64,000 nt of DNA from Tamarix chinensis (GCA_030549775.1 CM060181.1:54008218-54072217); one strand, 5' to 3'; shown: positions 48,951 through 60,628, counted from the first letter of the stretch. Translations and numbers: made by a program. Notes: generated from the sequence alone by a model not told the origin.

Positions 48951-49050
48951 ATTTGATTTGCTCGTGTCCAATCTCTGGTTTAAAATTTTCTTTTTATTGA
49001 ATCAAACCACGTTTGGATCTATTAGCTTCTTGTTTTAGTGTTTCAATTTT

Positions 49051-49099
<49 letters not shown>

Positions 49100-49782
49100 C
49101 CATTCATTTTCTTGATTGAGTTCGTCGAATTTCATTGGATCTGCTTTGGTGTTTTTTGTCTACTATTTGTAATTTGAAGTTGTGCTAGGTATTCGATTCT
49201 TAGTCTGATATTTTTTTTGTTTCGAGTGGTGTTCATATTCTCGGGTAGTGCTTTGTTTTGTTGGTTGTGTTACTATTCGGTGTCAGTTCTTTCGATTTCT
49301 TATTTAGTTAAGGGTCCGTTTGGTTGGTTGATTTCGGTGTTAGTCTCTGTTTTTTTTAAGTTTTTCGGTGGCTGGTATCTTAATTTTTTCTTTCTCTTTT
49401 CCCTAGTGATCCGAACTTGATACCAAAATCGATTTTGGTATTCGGGTTTTGGGTTAGGTTATCGGGTATTAGGCGATGATTTGAAAATCCATTTTGTCTA
49501 AGCCACCAACTCGAAACCCTGATCTATTGTACACCCACGGGCTAAACACCCGACATCCTAACCAATCACTACTGTTCTCTATGGTTGAGCAGGCGGTAGA
49601 TTACGAACATTATCGGTGTTCTAAGTCAACAATTGAGCTCACCTATTCCTTTCTAGTTTTCTTTTATATATTTTATCATTCCTTAACTCGTTCTGTATAT
49701 TTGGACTAAACACTTAAGTGTATTGATTTGATTATTTGTATTTATTGCAGTTATTTCAACTTACCTAATTTAGTAGATCGGC
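48951..49782 (+). other. gypsy-2 5' leader
   Basis: Untranslated leader between the primer-binding site and gag. It holds a CT microsatellite and T/G-rich sequence. Open frames at 49217-49420 and 49494-49709 are not conserved retroelement proteins. Confidence 0.6.
49053..49093. repeat. (TC)n microsatellite
   Basis: A perfect TC run of about 20 units in the gypsy-2 leader. Confidence 0.95.
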
Positions 49783-51060
49783 ATGAGTTTGCACATAGGA
49801 AATACATTTGAGGGAAGTATATCTAAAGGGTCTGATAGTAATTCTAATCCTATTACAACTCAACTATGCATCCTAATAGAAAGACCAGATAGGATCGAAC
49901 AATCAATTAACAACCCAACTAAACCTATCTAATTTCCCCAACCAAGTAGACATTGGAGAAACCCTCACCCTAAACCTAATGTTTTTCCTCCGATGGATCA
50001 TCAATCTAAGAATGTGCTAGGATGGGTCATCGACCACACCGGAATCTAAGGAGATATAAATGGGATGATTGAAACTTGAATAACATCAAATTGACTATTC
50101 CAATGTTTAGTGGTAAAAACGATCCCGATGCATACCTAGACTAGGAAAGGAGAATAGAATTAGTCTTTGATTGCTACAATTACTCAGATGAAAAAAAGAT
50201 TAAATTGGCTATTGTGGAATTTACAGATTATGCTATCAATTGGTGGGATCAAGTAGTTATTACTAGGTGAGAAAATCATTAGAGGCTAGTACGGGATTGG
50301 GATGAATTCAAGGGGCTATTAAGGTGTAGGTTCATGCCTAGCTATTACTATCAAGAACTTTACCAAAAGTTACAGAATCTTACCCAAGAATCTAAAAGTG
50401 TTGATGAATATTACAAAGAGATGGAAATTGTAATGATTAGGGCCAATATAATAGAGGATAAGGGGGCTAAAATGGGTAGATTCCTTAGTGGGATTAATAG
50501 AGAAGTAGTTGATAAACTTGAGCTCCAGCACTATGTGGAAATTGAGGAGAAGGTCAACTTAGACATCAAAATTGAGAAGCAAATTAAAAGGGATAGGACC
50601 TTTAAATCTCAATACAACTTCAAAACAAACTACCCTAAGAATACTAATCGAAAACAACCTCTTAGAAGTGAAGAAAGACCAAGAGTACAATTTGACAACA
50701 AGGTAATCCCTCCTAAGGATAAAGGTAAGGGACATGCAAGTAGTAGCTCTAATACTGGACGTTTAAGGAACATCAAATGCTTCAAATGCTTCAAATGCTT
50801 GGGGCATGGTCATATTGCATTCAAATGTCCCAATAGGAAAGTGATGGTGGTTAGACCAGTAGGAGAGGTTGAGTCCGAGGATGAGGAGCTTATTGATCCC
50901 TCCCCTACTCTTGTTGACCCTTATAATGATGATGATTCTGATCATGATGAGATATATGCCTCTGACGGTGAGCTACTTGTCGTATGCTGTGCTTTGAACG
51001 TACATGCTAAAATTGACGATGATAGAATAGAATGTGAAAATATTTTCCATACCAGGTGTT
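49783..51060 (+). pseudogene. gypsy-2 gag remnant
   Basis: The first part has stops (TGG to TAG type) but reads KNDPDAYL, ERRIELVFDCYNYSDEKKIK and VEFTDYAINWWDQVV. From 50334 a clean 242-residue stretch gives the capsid end (YYQELYQKLQNLTQESKSVD, EYYKEMEI) and a zinc knuckle at about 50780-50830. The knuckle has an extra CFK caused by a third copy of a 9-bp unit. It then runs into an acidic tail and FHTRC, typical of the gag-protease junction of this gypsy lineage. Confidence 0.88.
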
Positions 51061-51654
51061 AAATTAAATGTTGTAGTTTGATTATTGATAGTGGTAGCTG
51101 TGTCAATGCCACGAGTGCCAGTCTAATTACTAAATTAGGGCTTACGGCCACAAAGCACCTTGACCCTACAATCTATAATGGCTCAATGACACTGGTGAGG
51201 TAAAAGTCCACAAGCAGGTATTACTTATAATATAGATTAGAAAATATATGGACGAGGTATTGTGCGATGTCATTCCCTTGCACACTAGTCATGTTTTTCT
51301 CGGTATTCCATGGCAGTTCATAAAAAAAGTGACACATGATGGGTATAAGAATAGCTACTCTTTTGTTAAGGATGATAAAAAGATTAATCTAATGCCGTTG
51401 TCACCCAAGCAAGTCCATGATGATCGACTTAAACTGTAAGCTGAATTTAGAAGAATGAGGGAGGAAGTAAGTAAGATCTCAAAGCCTAATAAAGAGGGCC
51501 AACATAAACCACTGCATTACTTCTTTACCGGAAAAGGGACATCTGTTATGCCTTTTCTGCTAAGTTACCAATCTATATGCTCATACGTAAGGAGTGTTAT
51601 CATAGTGACTTCACCTTGCTTGACTCTGTGCCTGATAATGTGCACTCTTTACTT
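51061..51654 (+). pseudogene. gypsy-2 protease remnant and linker
   Basis: LIIDSGSCVNATSASLITKL at about 51079 is the aspartic-protease active site (DSG). The flap and C-terminal part appear as DEVLCDVIPLHTSHVFLGIP and WQFIKKVTHDGYKN. A frameshift near 51200 and stops break the frame. Confidence 0.8.
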
Positions 51655-52400
51655 GATGAGCACTCTAACCTCTTTCTAGAAGAAATGCCAAAAGGGTTTC
51701 CCCCGATTAGGGGAATTGAACATTATATTGATTTTATGCCTGGAGCTTCTATTCCCAATAGGCCTACTTATAGAGTCAATCCTGAGGAAGTAAAGGAACT
51801 AAAGAGGTAGTTAACTGAATTATTGAAAAAGGGTACATTCGAGAATCCACGATTCCCTATACTGTGCCTCTTTTACTAGTTCCTAAAAAAGACGAAAGTT
51901 GGCGTATGTATATTGACAGTAAAGCTGTTAATAAGATTACCGTTAAATATAGGTACCCCATTCCTCATCTGGATGAAATGCTTGATGAGATGCATGGATT
52001 TGTTATATTTTCCAAAATTTACTTGAAAAGTGGGTACCACTAGATTCGCATGAAGGCTGGTGATGAATGGAAAAGAGCCTTTAAAACCAACTTTGGACTC
52101 TATAAATGGCTTGTGATGCCCTTCATCCTATCTAATGCACCAAGTACTTTTATGCGACCGATGAATTATGTGCTTAGACATTTTTTTGGTAAATTCGTTG
52201 TTGTGTACTTTAATGAAGTTCTTATATATAGCAAATCTTATGAAGAGTACCTTAATCATCTGCGGTCTATTTTGGATGTGTTTAAGATTGAACAGTTATA
52301 TGCTAACCTATCCAAAAACAGCTTCTATTTATAAAGTGTTGTGTTCCTTGGATTTGTTATAGGAAATGATAGAATATCTATCGATGATTAAAAGGTAAGT
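51655..52400 (+). pseudogene. gypsy-2 reverse transcriptase remnant
   Basis: MPKGFPPIRGIEHYIDFMPG and NRPTYRVNPEEVKEL open the RT, with a stop at 51808-51810. Then come [50 protein letters not shown] and [12 protein letters not shown]. The last motif should be YFDD; it is YFNE at 52206-52217, so both catalytic Asp are lost. YHQIRM has become YH-stop-IRM (CAG to TAG). Confidence 0.88.
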
Positions 52401-53100
52401 GCCATACGAGATTGGCTTGTGCCCAAGTCTGTCACAGAAGTAAGAAGGTTCCACGACTTGTGTAGCTTCTACCGAAGGTTTGTACGTAATTTTAGTACTA
52501 TATCTGCTCCCCTTACCTCTTTCATAAAAAAGGAAGTTGGGTTTAAATGGGGAGATGAGAACAATGTGCCTTTGACTAATTAAAGCAAAATTTGACTAAT
52601 GCTCCCATTTTATCTCTACCTGATTTTGATAAAGCTCTTGAAATTGATTATGATGCTTTAGGAGTAGGTATTGGGGCTGTCTTGTCTCAAGAGGGTAAGA
52701 CTATCGCCTATTTTAGTGAAAACTGAGTGGTGCTACTCTTAATTACTCTACTTATGAAAAAGAATTATTTATGGTCTAAAGAATTCATCATCCATTCCGA
52801 CCACCAAGATTTCAAGTACTTAAAATCTCAATATAAACTAAAACGGACATAAGCTCAGTGGATCTAGTTCATTAAATCCTTCGCCTATATGGTTAATTAT
52901 AAGAAAGGTGGTGATAATATTGTTGCTGCTGCTCTAAGTAGGTGGTATACATTGGTTGCTACCTTGGATGCTAATTTGTTAGGTTTTACCTACATTAAAG
53001 AATTGTATGCAACTGATGATGACTTTTCTGAATTATTTAAAGCCTATGAAACTACCATTGTTGGGAAATACTACCTTTATGAAGGCCTTTCTTTTTTGTG
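52401..53100 (+). pseudogene. gypsy-2 RNase H remnant
   Basis: RT thumb ([24 protein letters not shown], in another frame) and RNase H: LEIDYDALGVGIGAVLSQEG, KTIAYFSE, then FIIHSDHQDFKYLKSQYKLK. The link to integrase follows from 52889 (VNYKKGGDNIVAAALSRW). Stops and at least two frame changes are present. Confidence 0.82.
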
Positions 53101-53640
53101 ACAATATATTATGTGTACCTAATGTTCTATGCGTGAATAGCTTATACGGGAAGCCCATAGTGGAGGTCTGATAGGCCACTTTGGCTATCTCAAAACTTTG
53201 AGTATTGTTAAAGAACATTTCTATTGGCCTCACTTGAAATGGGATGTAAAAAGATTATGTGATCGATGCATGGCTTGTAAACATGCTAAATCTACTTCTA
53301 AGACACATCGATTGCACACACCTCATCCCATTCCTAAACAACCGTAGGCTGATATTTCCATGGATTTTGTACTTGGTTTGCCCAGGTCCAACAAAAGAAA
53401 AGATAACATCATGGTGGTTGTTGACCGATTCTCTAAAATGGCATATTTTATTGCTTATTACCGCACTAATGATGCTACTACAACCGTTGATTATTTCTTC
53501 CAAAATATTGTCTTTGACAGGGACATCAAATTCCTCAGCCACTTTTGGTGAGTCATATGTGGAAAATTGGTGACGAAGTTCCTATTCTCTATTACATGCC
53601 ATCCCTAAATTGATGGTCAAACCGAAGTTGTGAATCACCG
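53101..53640 (+). pseudogene. gypsy-2 integrase, 5' part
   Basis: The H2C2 zinc region (HSGGLIGHFGYLKTL, CDRCMACKHAK) is followed by [33 protein letters not shown] and [12 protein letters not shown], then HP-stop-IDGQTEVVN. The two Asp and the Glu of the catalytic triad are still recognisable, but stops and a missing stretch before FDRD break the frame. It is cut at about 53640 by long LTR unit 3 and resumes at 57719. Confidence 0.87.
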
Positions 53641-56590
53641 TACTATCCCATTTTTCAAAACCATAATTATAAATTTATAATCGTATAATTAATTATAATT
53701 ATTATTTTAGAGGGATTAATCTTAAAAGTGTTATTATTTTTTGTATTATTTCAACGGTTTAAGTATAAATTTAATTAGGTTAAAATTTTGATAGAGATTA
53801 GGTTATTTAAATTAATCCTAATTTTTACCCGTAAATCTTATTTTAAATTATATTATTAATAATATTTTAATCCGTAACCTAAAAATAATTTTCTAAAAAT
53901 TATTCTCGATTATTTTCCTCTTTCTGACTATTTTTAAACTTACCCAAATTCCAATAATTTTTTTCGAACTATTTTTATATATGATATTTTAATCTATCTA
54001 AATTAAATCTAAATTTAAATAGATAAATTCCTACCCTATATTATTAATCTACCCCTCTGCGATTACCCCAAATATCTTTCTTAAATATTTTTCTGTCCCC
54101 TTCTACATTTTATACACACATATACACTCTACCATCACCTCCCCATTCCGTCTGTCATTTATACACACTAACAAACGCCATACTTACACACTCTGCATAC
54201 TTATACACATATATACACGCTACACTTACACACGCTGCACACACGCTAAACTCGACCAAAACAAAAAACCCTTCTCCCCCACTATTCCTACCAGCATTAT
54301 ACATATACACACACAACATTCACCACACGCATACACTACAATACACTCCCCAACTTCCCTAGCAACACTCCCTCTCTACAGCCCTCTACGTGCTTCCCTT
54401 CCTGCCTTGTACAACAAACCCTAGCCGCCAACCAAACAAGCCCTTCTCCTTTTCTTCCTGCCTTCCTCGTCCATCCCCCATCGCAGCCCCTATTTTTCTC
54501 CTGAGCAGCATCAACACCACACTCCAGCCACCAACCATCGCCAAACAACCCCCTACATGCACCTTCTCCTAGCCCCGACCCACTATTCCTCCCAGCTCCC
54601 TGCTATTTTCTCTTGGCAACCCACCCCAAGCACCCCCGACTACCACTTCACATCCAGCAGAACCATCACCCCCATCGCAACCCTACATCCCCTCATCAAC
54701 CAGCCACACCACCGCATGCAACCCCATCCCAGTAGCTCCTCTCCCCTTTTTTCTGCCTCCCCATCGCAACCCCTGACCTCACGACACCCAGCCACCCTAC
54801 CTCCTCTTCTTTCTCCTTCTCCCAGTAGCAGCCATCCACCATCACCAAACAGCCCCCGAACCAGCAACCACTCACGCACACCCAAACCTAGTAACCCCCG
54901 ACCATCTCCTCCTCCCAACCTTCGACCACCGACCCCCTCTCTGCATGTCTAGCATCGCACCTTGACCAACCCTTGAGACCAGCCACCTTCTTGCACCATC
55001 CTTCCTACCTCGGCCAACCACCACCCTCCAGCGTAACCTCCAGCCGCCTTGCACCGCCGGCCAACCATCACCTTTGCCCCCCTTTTTCTTTCCCTGCCCT
55101 ACCGGCCAACCCCCGCTGCCCTTCGTTTCTTTCATGTGTGCATGGCTCATGCTGCACATGCAGTGTGAGTTGTGTGTAATTTTAAATATATATATAATAT
55201 TGGTACCTATTTTAAATATAAGGGTATTTTCGTAATTTTTTAAAAATTAAATATTTCTATATTATAATTATTATTTTACTTGATAGATATTAATTCGATA
55301 ATTTTGATATTATTTTTAGGTACGAAAGGTTGATTAGAGGGATCTGATAAATTTAGTAGGATACCGCTATTTTTACGTTTTTGCTGGAATTCAGATAGCT
55401 GTTATACCTTACTAAAATTATAAATATTAAGTGATAGCACATGAGGGTTTTTGGTTGATGAAATATGTTAAGCATGATTTACTTTGATATAGTTAAGTTT
55501 TAATTATCATTATTATGAAAATAGATAAAACGAGCATGTTCTATGATATAAATTATGCCGGGTATGAAAGTATGTTTTAAAATGATTCTATTGATGAAAA
55601 AATAATTTGTATGATAGTTATGTATAAAATAATATGTTGAGCATGATTAGAAATAATTATAGAATAATGTCATGGATGTGTGCCCTAGGGACAATTTAGT
55701 CATTTTTGTGTATTATGGTATTTGTCTTGAAAATCATGTATAATATGTATTAGCTATTGTTGAGTATGTGAGTATATGTTTTGGATGGATTAAAGGTGTG
55801 AAAAAGGATTTTATGTGTAAGATTATGTATAAGGGAAAAATGGTCATTTGACATATCTGATAATTTAAATTATGTAATGAGTAATTTAATTATGGTGTTT
55901 TAGCCTTTTCATGGCAAATGAATAAATAAAATGGAATTAGTATTTAAATAGATGATAATCTGGGAATTTTTTGTCTTAGGGGTATTTTGGTCTTTTTGAC
56001 CTAAAGTATCCAGATATGAATAATTGAGCCTAGGATGGCCTTGGTATATTTTAATGTTGGCTTCGAACATGACCTTGATTATTGTTGTCTCGGATGATTG
56101 GAAATAAGTAAGAACGGTTAAGTATGAGAATTGAATTTATCTGTATTATATGTGATTTCGTGGTCACCTAAATAAAATACTAATATTTAAAGTGAAAGAC
56201 CTCGATATCGAGATTGGTGGCTCCTAGGGGTCGCTACCCTAAAGGTGTGGTTTAGCCCACGGTTGATTTGGATTTTTGTTGGTGTGCCTTAGTGCCCCAG
56301 TCAGGCCCTACATCTTACTCTATTTTATTCTGCGGACTAATAGGGGGTATCAATACTTATGGATTAGGTGTCCTTGTCAGTAGGGTACTGTGTCACCTTT
56401 GTGTACCAGTGTGACCAGGGTACCTTTTTGTCCTTGGGTTGATAGTCGGTAGGATACTGTGTTGCCTTGTTGCGTTGGTATGACTGGAGTACCTTTGTGT
56501 CTTCAGGTTGATTGATCTCCCATCGAGAAAGTAAATAAAAATGGAAATGATATGATTTGATGGGAATAATGATTATCGGATTATTGGATT

Positions 56591-56840
56591 GTTCGGTAGC
56601 AGCCTTCGTGCCTACCTGAGGTTTCGGTAGTAGCCTTCGTGCCTACCTGTGGTTTCGGTAGTAGCCTTCATGCCTACCTGAGGTTTTCTAAGGTTTCGGT
56701 AGCAGCCTTTCTGCCTACCTGAGGTTTTCTGTATTTTCGGTAGCAGCCTTCGTGCCTACCTGAGGTTTTCTGTGGTTTTAGTAGGAGCCTTTGTGCCTAC
56801 CTGTGGATTTGGTAACAGCCTTCATGCCTACCTGTGTTGG
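56591..56840 (+). repeat. Tandem repeat, 31/41-bp units
   Basis: Seven copies of TTCGGTAGCAGCCTTCGTGC plus CTACCTGAGG. The copies step 31, 31, 41, 41, 42 and 30 bp; the longer units carry an extra TTTTCTGTGG-type segment. Located inside long LTR unit 3. Confidence 0.88.
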
Positions 56841-57583
56841 TTTTATGTCTATGAGCATACCTGTGATATTATGGATCTTATTATGATGTATTTGTAAGTT
56901 TACCTGTGATGTTATGGATTTATTATGTTGTACCTATAAGTATGTCTAGGATGATATATATCTTAGTAAATTATACCTGTGAACACACCTGTGACATATG
57001 TAATTGGTTGGGAGTTATGCTGAGATGTGAATTATGCTGAAGTTGGGTTTTAATTATTACTCAAAGAGTATTTCTGGGATGTTCAACAATAAGTTTGGGT
57101 GTTTCAGATGAACGAATATGAGTAGTATGTGACCTTGATGGAATTTGATCATCTGAGTAATTATTGTATCTCAATCATCGTATTTATATGTATATATCTT
57201 ATACCATGTTAATTGTATGCCTTGTATGTGTTCTATGCTAATTTATCTCATTAGTTTGGTATAAAGGGTTGTTCAGTACCGTAGTACTGAAGGGTTCATT
57301 TTCGTAGGCCCCTGCCTATTCAATGGGCAGTGGACTTTGCAGGTCAGCCTCTGAGTTTAGTCAAATGCTGATAGTTTGGATTTGGGAGCGTAGGACTATC
57401 CGGTGTTTCTTTTGTTGTCTTATTTTCGGTTGTATTTGGACCCTCATGTCCTCCTGTAATTTCTCTCTCGAGTTTCGTAAACTGTTAATGTTGTTTTTAA
57501 TTAGCAGTATTTATCTAACGTTCTCTATCCTGATTTCTGTAATCATGATATTAATTTAAGCGGATTTATGATTTTAGCCTTAG

Positions 57584-57628
57584 CACTTGGTATGAGAATG
57601 GTAGAGGAAACTAGACTTGTACCAAGTG
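57584..57628 (+). repeat. 3' stem-loop of long LTR unit 3
   Basis: CACTTGGTA (57584-57592) and TACCAAGTG (57620-57628) form a perfect 9-bp inverted repeat with a 27-nt loop, about 90 bp before the LTR end. Confidence 0.75.
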
Positions 57629-57718
57629 TGGCGGTAACACCCTTTGTTTTAATTGTTTTAGATTTCGCACTTAACTCTGTAAACGAAAATTTTCAGTTGT
57701 AAATTTTGGGGTGTTACA

Positions 57719-58285
57719 ATTGCGCTCTTGGCAACATGCTTCGAGCTATCCTGGATAATAATACGAAGCATTGGGAATATCACTTACCACATGTAGAGTT
57801 TGCATACAATCAAACCATCCACTCCACCACCAAGTAGATTCCATTTGAAGTATTCTATGGGTTTAACCCTCTCTCACAACTTGATCTTATGCCCTTGCCT
57901 ACAATTGATTATACTAACTTTAATGTAGCAAGTAGGGCCCAATCCATTAGAGCTTTACATGAGTCGATGGCCAAACAAATAAACCAATGCAACCATTAGA
58001 TGGCAAACGTAGCAAAAAAACACTGCAAGAAGATTATATTAGCTCCAGGAGATCTTGTGTGGGTCCACTTATGCAAAGAAAGGTTTCCTACCCAAAGGAA
58101 ATCAAAACTTGCCCATAGGGGTGATGGTCCCTTTAACATTTTGGAATGTATTAATGATAATGCCTATAAAATATATCTCCCAGGAAAATATGGCAATATA
58201 AGTGCCACTTTTAATGTCTCTGACCTATCTCACTTTTATGATACAAGATTGGTTTCGATGACAAAACCTTTTCAAGAAGGGGGGA
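57719..58285 (+). pseudogene. gypsy-2 integrase, 3' part
   Basis: Resumes with ALGNMLRAILDNNTKHWEYH, then LPHVEFAYNQTIHSTTK, FEVFYGFNPLSQLDL and (from 58000) the C-terminal domain APGDLVWVHLCKERFPTQRK, GPFNILECINDNAYKIYLPG and FNVSDLSHFYD. One stop at about 57836 (TAG) and one at about 57998. It ends just before the polypurine tract; no chromodomain follows. Confidence 0.87.
58274..58284 (+). other. Polypurine tract of gypsy-2
   Basis: AAGAAGGGGGG lies one base before TGATGAAACC, the 3' LTR start. Confidence 0.85.
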
Positions 58286-58525
58286 TGATGAAACCTCAAA
58301 TACTCTTAGCAACCTTACCAAATAGAACTTTAATAATCCTGTAAAAATAATTAATTATCTTTGTGTTTCTACTTTGTAGGATAGTTGGGCAAAAAAAAAT
58401 TTGGCACTAAAAGTGGGAATAAAATCCATATCTATTGCTGTGAAGAACTGTGATCTATTACTGAGAAGATATATTCTAATTTAAGATTATTAGCAATAAT
58501 AATGGAACTATTGGCCAATTAACAA

Positions 58526-58556
<31 letters not shown>

Positions 58557-59230
58557 TTATCCTATAATTTAGCTATTAAGCAACCAACCCAAAATTTAGA
58601 ATCAAACCCAATCTCTACTCTACCTAATCCTTCACCGGCCCATCATTCCAAACTCCCAAATTAGCATCCTTTGTTTTACCTCAATAAAATCCAAGCTCCC
58701 ACAAATCCAAGATCACACCCACCAAACCTTAAGGCCCAAACACCCACCGCCCCTTAAAGCCCAAACCTAAACCTTTCACTGAAGTCACCTTTATTTGACG
58801 TCACCATTTCAAGCATATCACACCATCGGTCGTCCCTCCTTTACATCCATCGAACATTGCCTCCCCAAATCATGCCTTCTTCTTAGCTCGCCATTAATGG
58901 TGATTTTCACCATTAATCCATCCCTTCCTCTCCTCCTTTTTGACCGTTTCTCCAACGTTTGAATCCCATTTTTTTGGCTAGTTGCTGCCCTATATAAAGG
59001 CCTCAAACTTATGTACAAAGATACAACTTTTGACTTTAATTTTTTGTGTTATGAAAATAAAGCTTTAAGCTTGATTATTTTCACAACTTGCATCATTTAT
59101 TGTTGGGAATTTGGTAACCTCTATTATTCTCCTGTTGGAGGATTTAGATTGGCAGTCTCGATCAACCCTATCCTTATTTCTTTTTCGATTTTGTTGAATA
59201 TTGTTTGGAATTCCGTTTGGGAATTGATCA
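58286..59230 (+). repeat. 3' LTR of gypsy-2 (945 bp)
   Basis: Begins TGATGAAACCTC, ends GAATTGATCA; collinear with 48003-48932 over its whole length. It has a longer ATT run at 58525-58557 and a few small insertions. TATA box at about 58991-58999. Confidence 0.9.
58525..58557. repeat. (ATT)n microsatellite
   Basis: About 10 ATT units in the 3' LTR; the 5' LTR has only about 5 at the matching place (near 48247-48262). Confidence 0.85.
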
Positions 59231-60139
59231 AAGTGAGGAAGGAATATTGAGTTAATCATATTGGATACGGTGATTAGTTTCATTAAAGAGGTGGGATCCA
59301 TGGGGATTAGGTGGAAATGGGGGTGAATATTGTGTGGGAGGAAACAAGGTCAAGGGGCATAAATTAGAGATAAAAAGGGAGAAGTTAGAGACGTACCATG
59401 TGATGGTTAAAATTAAACTCATGATTACTATATAATTTCATTACTATAAGCAAAATAAATGTGTGGAGGTGAATGGTACCATGTCTATCATATATTAGGG
59501 AGCTAGTATTAGGTATAAGATAGTTTTTTTATGGTTAGGATTGAATCTCAATGGATAAGGTAAAATTCAAGTACAATAAACTAAGTTTCAATAGCTTATT
59601 TTGCTTGAAAATAGCAATTTTATTTGAAAAAAAAGATAATTTTTTAGTTTATTTTTAACCTTATTAAAAAAATACAATATTCCTTAATGTTTAGTATATT
59701 TTAGGTATTTAAAAATACTACATTAAGGTGGAAAATGTAAAAAAGCTAATTAAGATGAAAATGATGCTTTTCATTAAAACCTACATTTATTACTTTTGAT
59801 AATGGCTATGAGATTGAAAAAAATCTAATAAATTTAAATATAATCAATCTAGAGTGATCATGGAGAAGTTAGATGGCCAAAATTAGCTTATAAAGTCTCA
59901 AAAAATGATGTTGTGACCAAATATACAAATAAGGGTACAAAACATTTCTAAAACATAACTATGTTTGAGTTTTATTCAAAAGATTTAATAAATATTAAAA
60001 TATAAAAATTTTCTCATATTTATATCACTAAATATATTTTCATAAGGTGGTATATCATAGATCGAACATTCCTCATAATTTTATCTAATCTATCATGTAC
60101 TACATCTCAACACTAACTTACCAAGTTCTTAGCAATGGA
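59231..60139. other. AT-rich spacer right of gypsy-2
   Basis: No gene or repeat end recognised. Confidence 0.45.
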
Positions 60140-60628
60140 AGCACAAGTCATGTTATTAGCCCGGCAAGAGGAATTATGCTAGAAGATATGTTCTCCACTT
60201 ATACATTCATCATTTCAATGTAAGTCCTCTTTGTTGCCATTTTGACAAATAAAGAGGATGGGGAATAACGCCCACTGCCCATTGCAAAAAACAAAATGGC
60301 TTTCTCTTACCTACTCTTTGCAAACAACACTATCCACTTCTCCAATGCAAGAAGATGATGTATAAATGATCAAATAGGTGCTCCAAAAGTTCAATGAAGA
60401 TTTTGATTATCTAATAAACTTATGTAAGTCTAAAATCCTACTTTTGGCCAACATGTTATATGCAGGTAGAAATATGATATAATCATAGTTTTACATCCCC
60501 TTTGTTAATGACTAAGGGGAATATTTAGGATGCCTTACTATGCATCCATATTCATATTCTATCAAGCTCCAACACCTTATTCAAAATATGGAACCAACAC
60601 CGTCTAAATGGAAATACGACATACTCTT
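60140..60628 (+). mobile_element. LINE RT fragment, cut by long LTR unit 4
   Basis: Across frames it reads YLLFANNTIHFSNA, VLQKFNEDFDYLINLCKSKI, EYLGCLTMHP and PTPSKWKYDIL, the catalytic and following segments of a plant LINE RT (usual: FADD, then SGL.VN..KSKI, then YLG.P). The FADD motif is FANN at 60317-60328. The homology stops where the long LTR starts at 60629. Confidence 0.6.

Larger units (their letters stand above)
53641..57718 (+). mobile_element. Long LTR unit 3 (about 4.1 kb) nested in gypsy-2 integrase
   Basis: The boundaries are fixed by the interrupted integrase reading: GQTEVVNH on the left, LGNMLRAILDNN on the right. The right end is TTTTGGGGTGTTACA; the left end TACTATCCCATTTTTCAAAA is a decayed TGTAACACCC-type start. 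Like units 1, 2 and 4 it has a C-rich leader (54100-55140), an internal tandem array (56591-56840) and a 3' stem-loop with GTGGCGGTAACACCC. It is non-coding; the open frames at 54336-55179 on both strands are translations of C-rich DNA. Confidence 0.78.
48003..59230 (+). mobile_element. Ty3/gypsy element with both LTRs, split by a nested 4-kb LTR
   Basis: Paired LTRs (48003-48932 and 58286-59230), initiator-Met primer-binding site, gag, protease, RT, RNase H, integrase and polypurine tract are all present in order. A 4,078-bp unit (53641-57718) sits inside integrase; the element itself is about 7.15 kb. No chromodomain is seen after integrase. The LTRs agree at very roughly nine in ten positions by eye, so the insertion is old. 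Flanks ACATG and AAGTG match only 3 of 5, so the target duplication is decayed or lost. Confidence 0.92.

Noticed and set aside
54336..55179. Pro/Ser-rich and Gly-rich open frames on both strands
   Set aside because: C-rich leader of long LTR unit 3; low-complexity translation only.
56591..56840. CRISPR-like spacing of repeats
   Set aside because: The intervals between repeats are themselves repeated, copies are imperfect and the genome is a plant; it is an ordinary tandem repeat.
47998..59235. ACATG / AAGTG as the target duplication of gypsy-2
   Set aside because: Only 3 of 5 positions agree, which is too little to claim; it may be decayed or the ends may have recombined.
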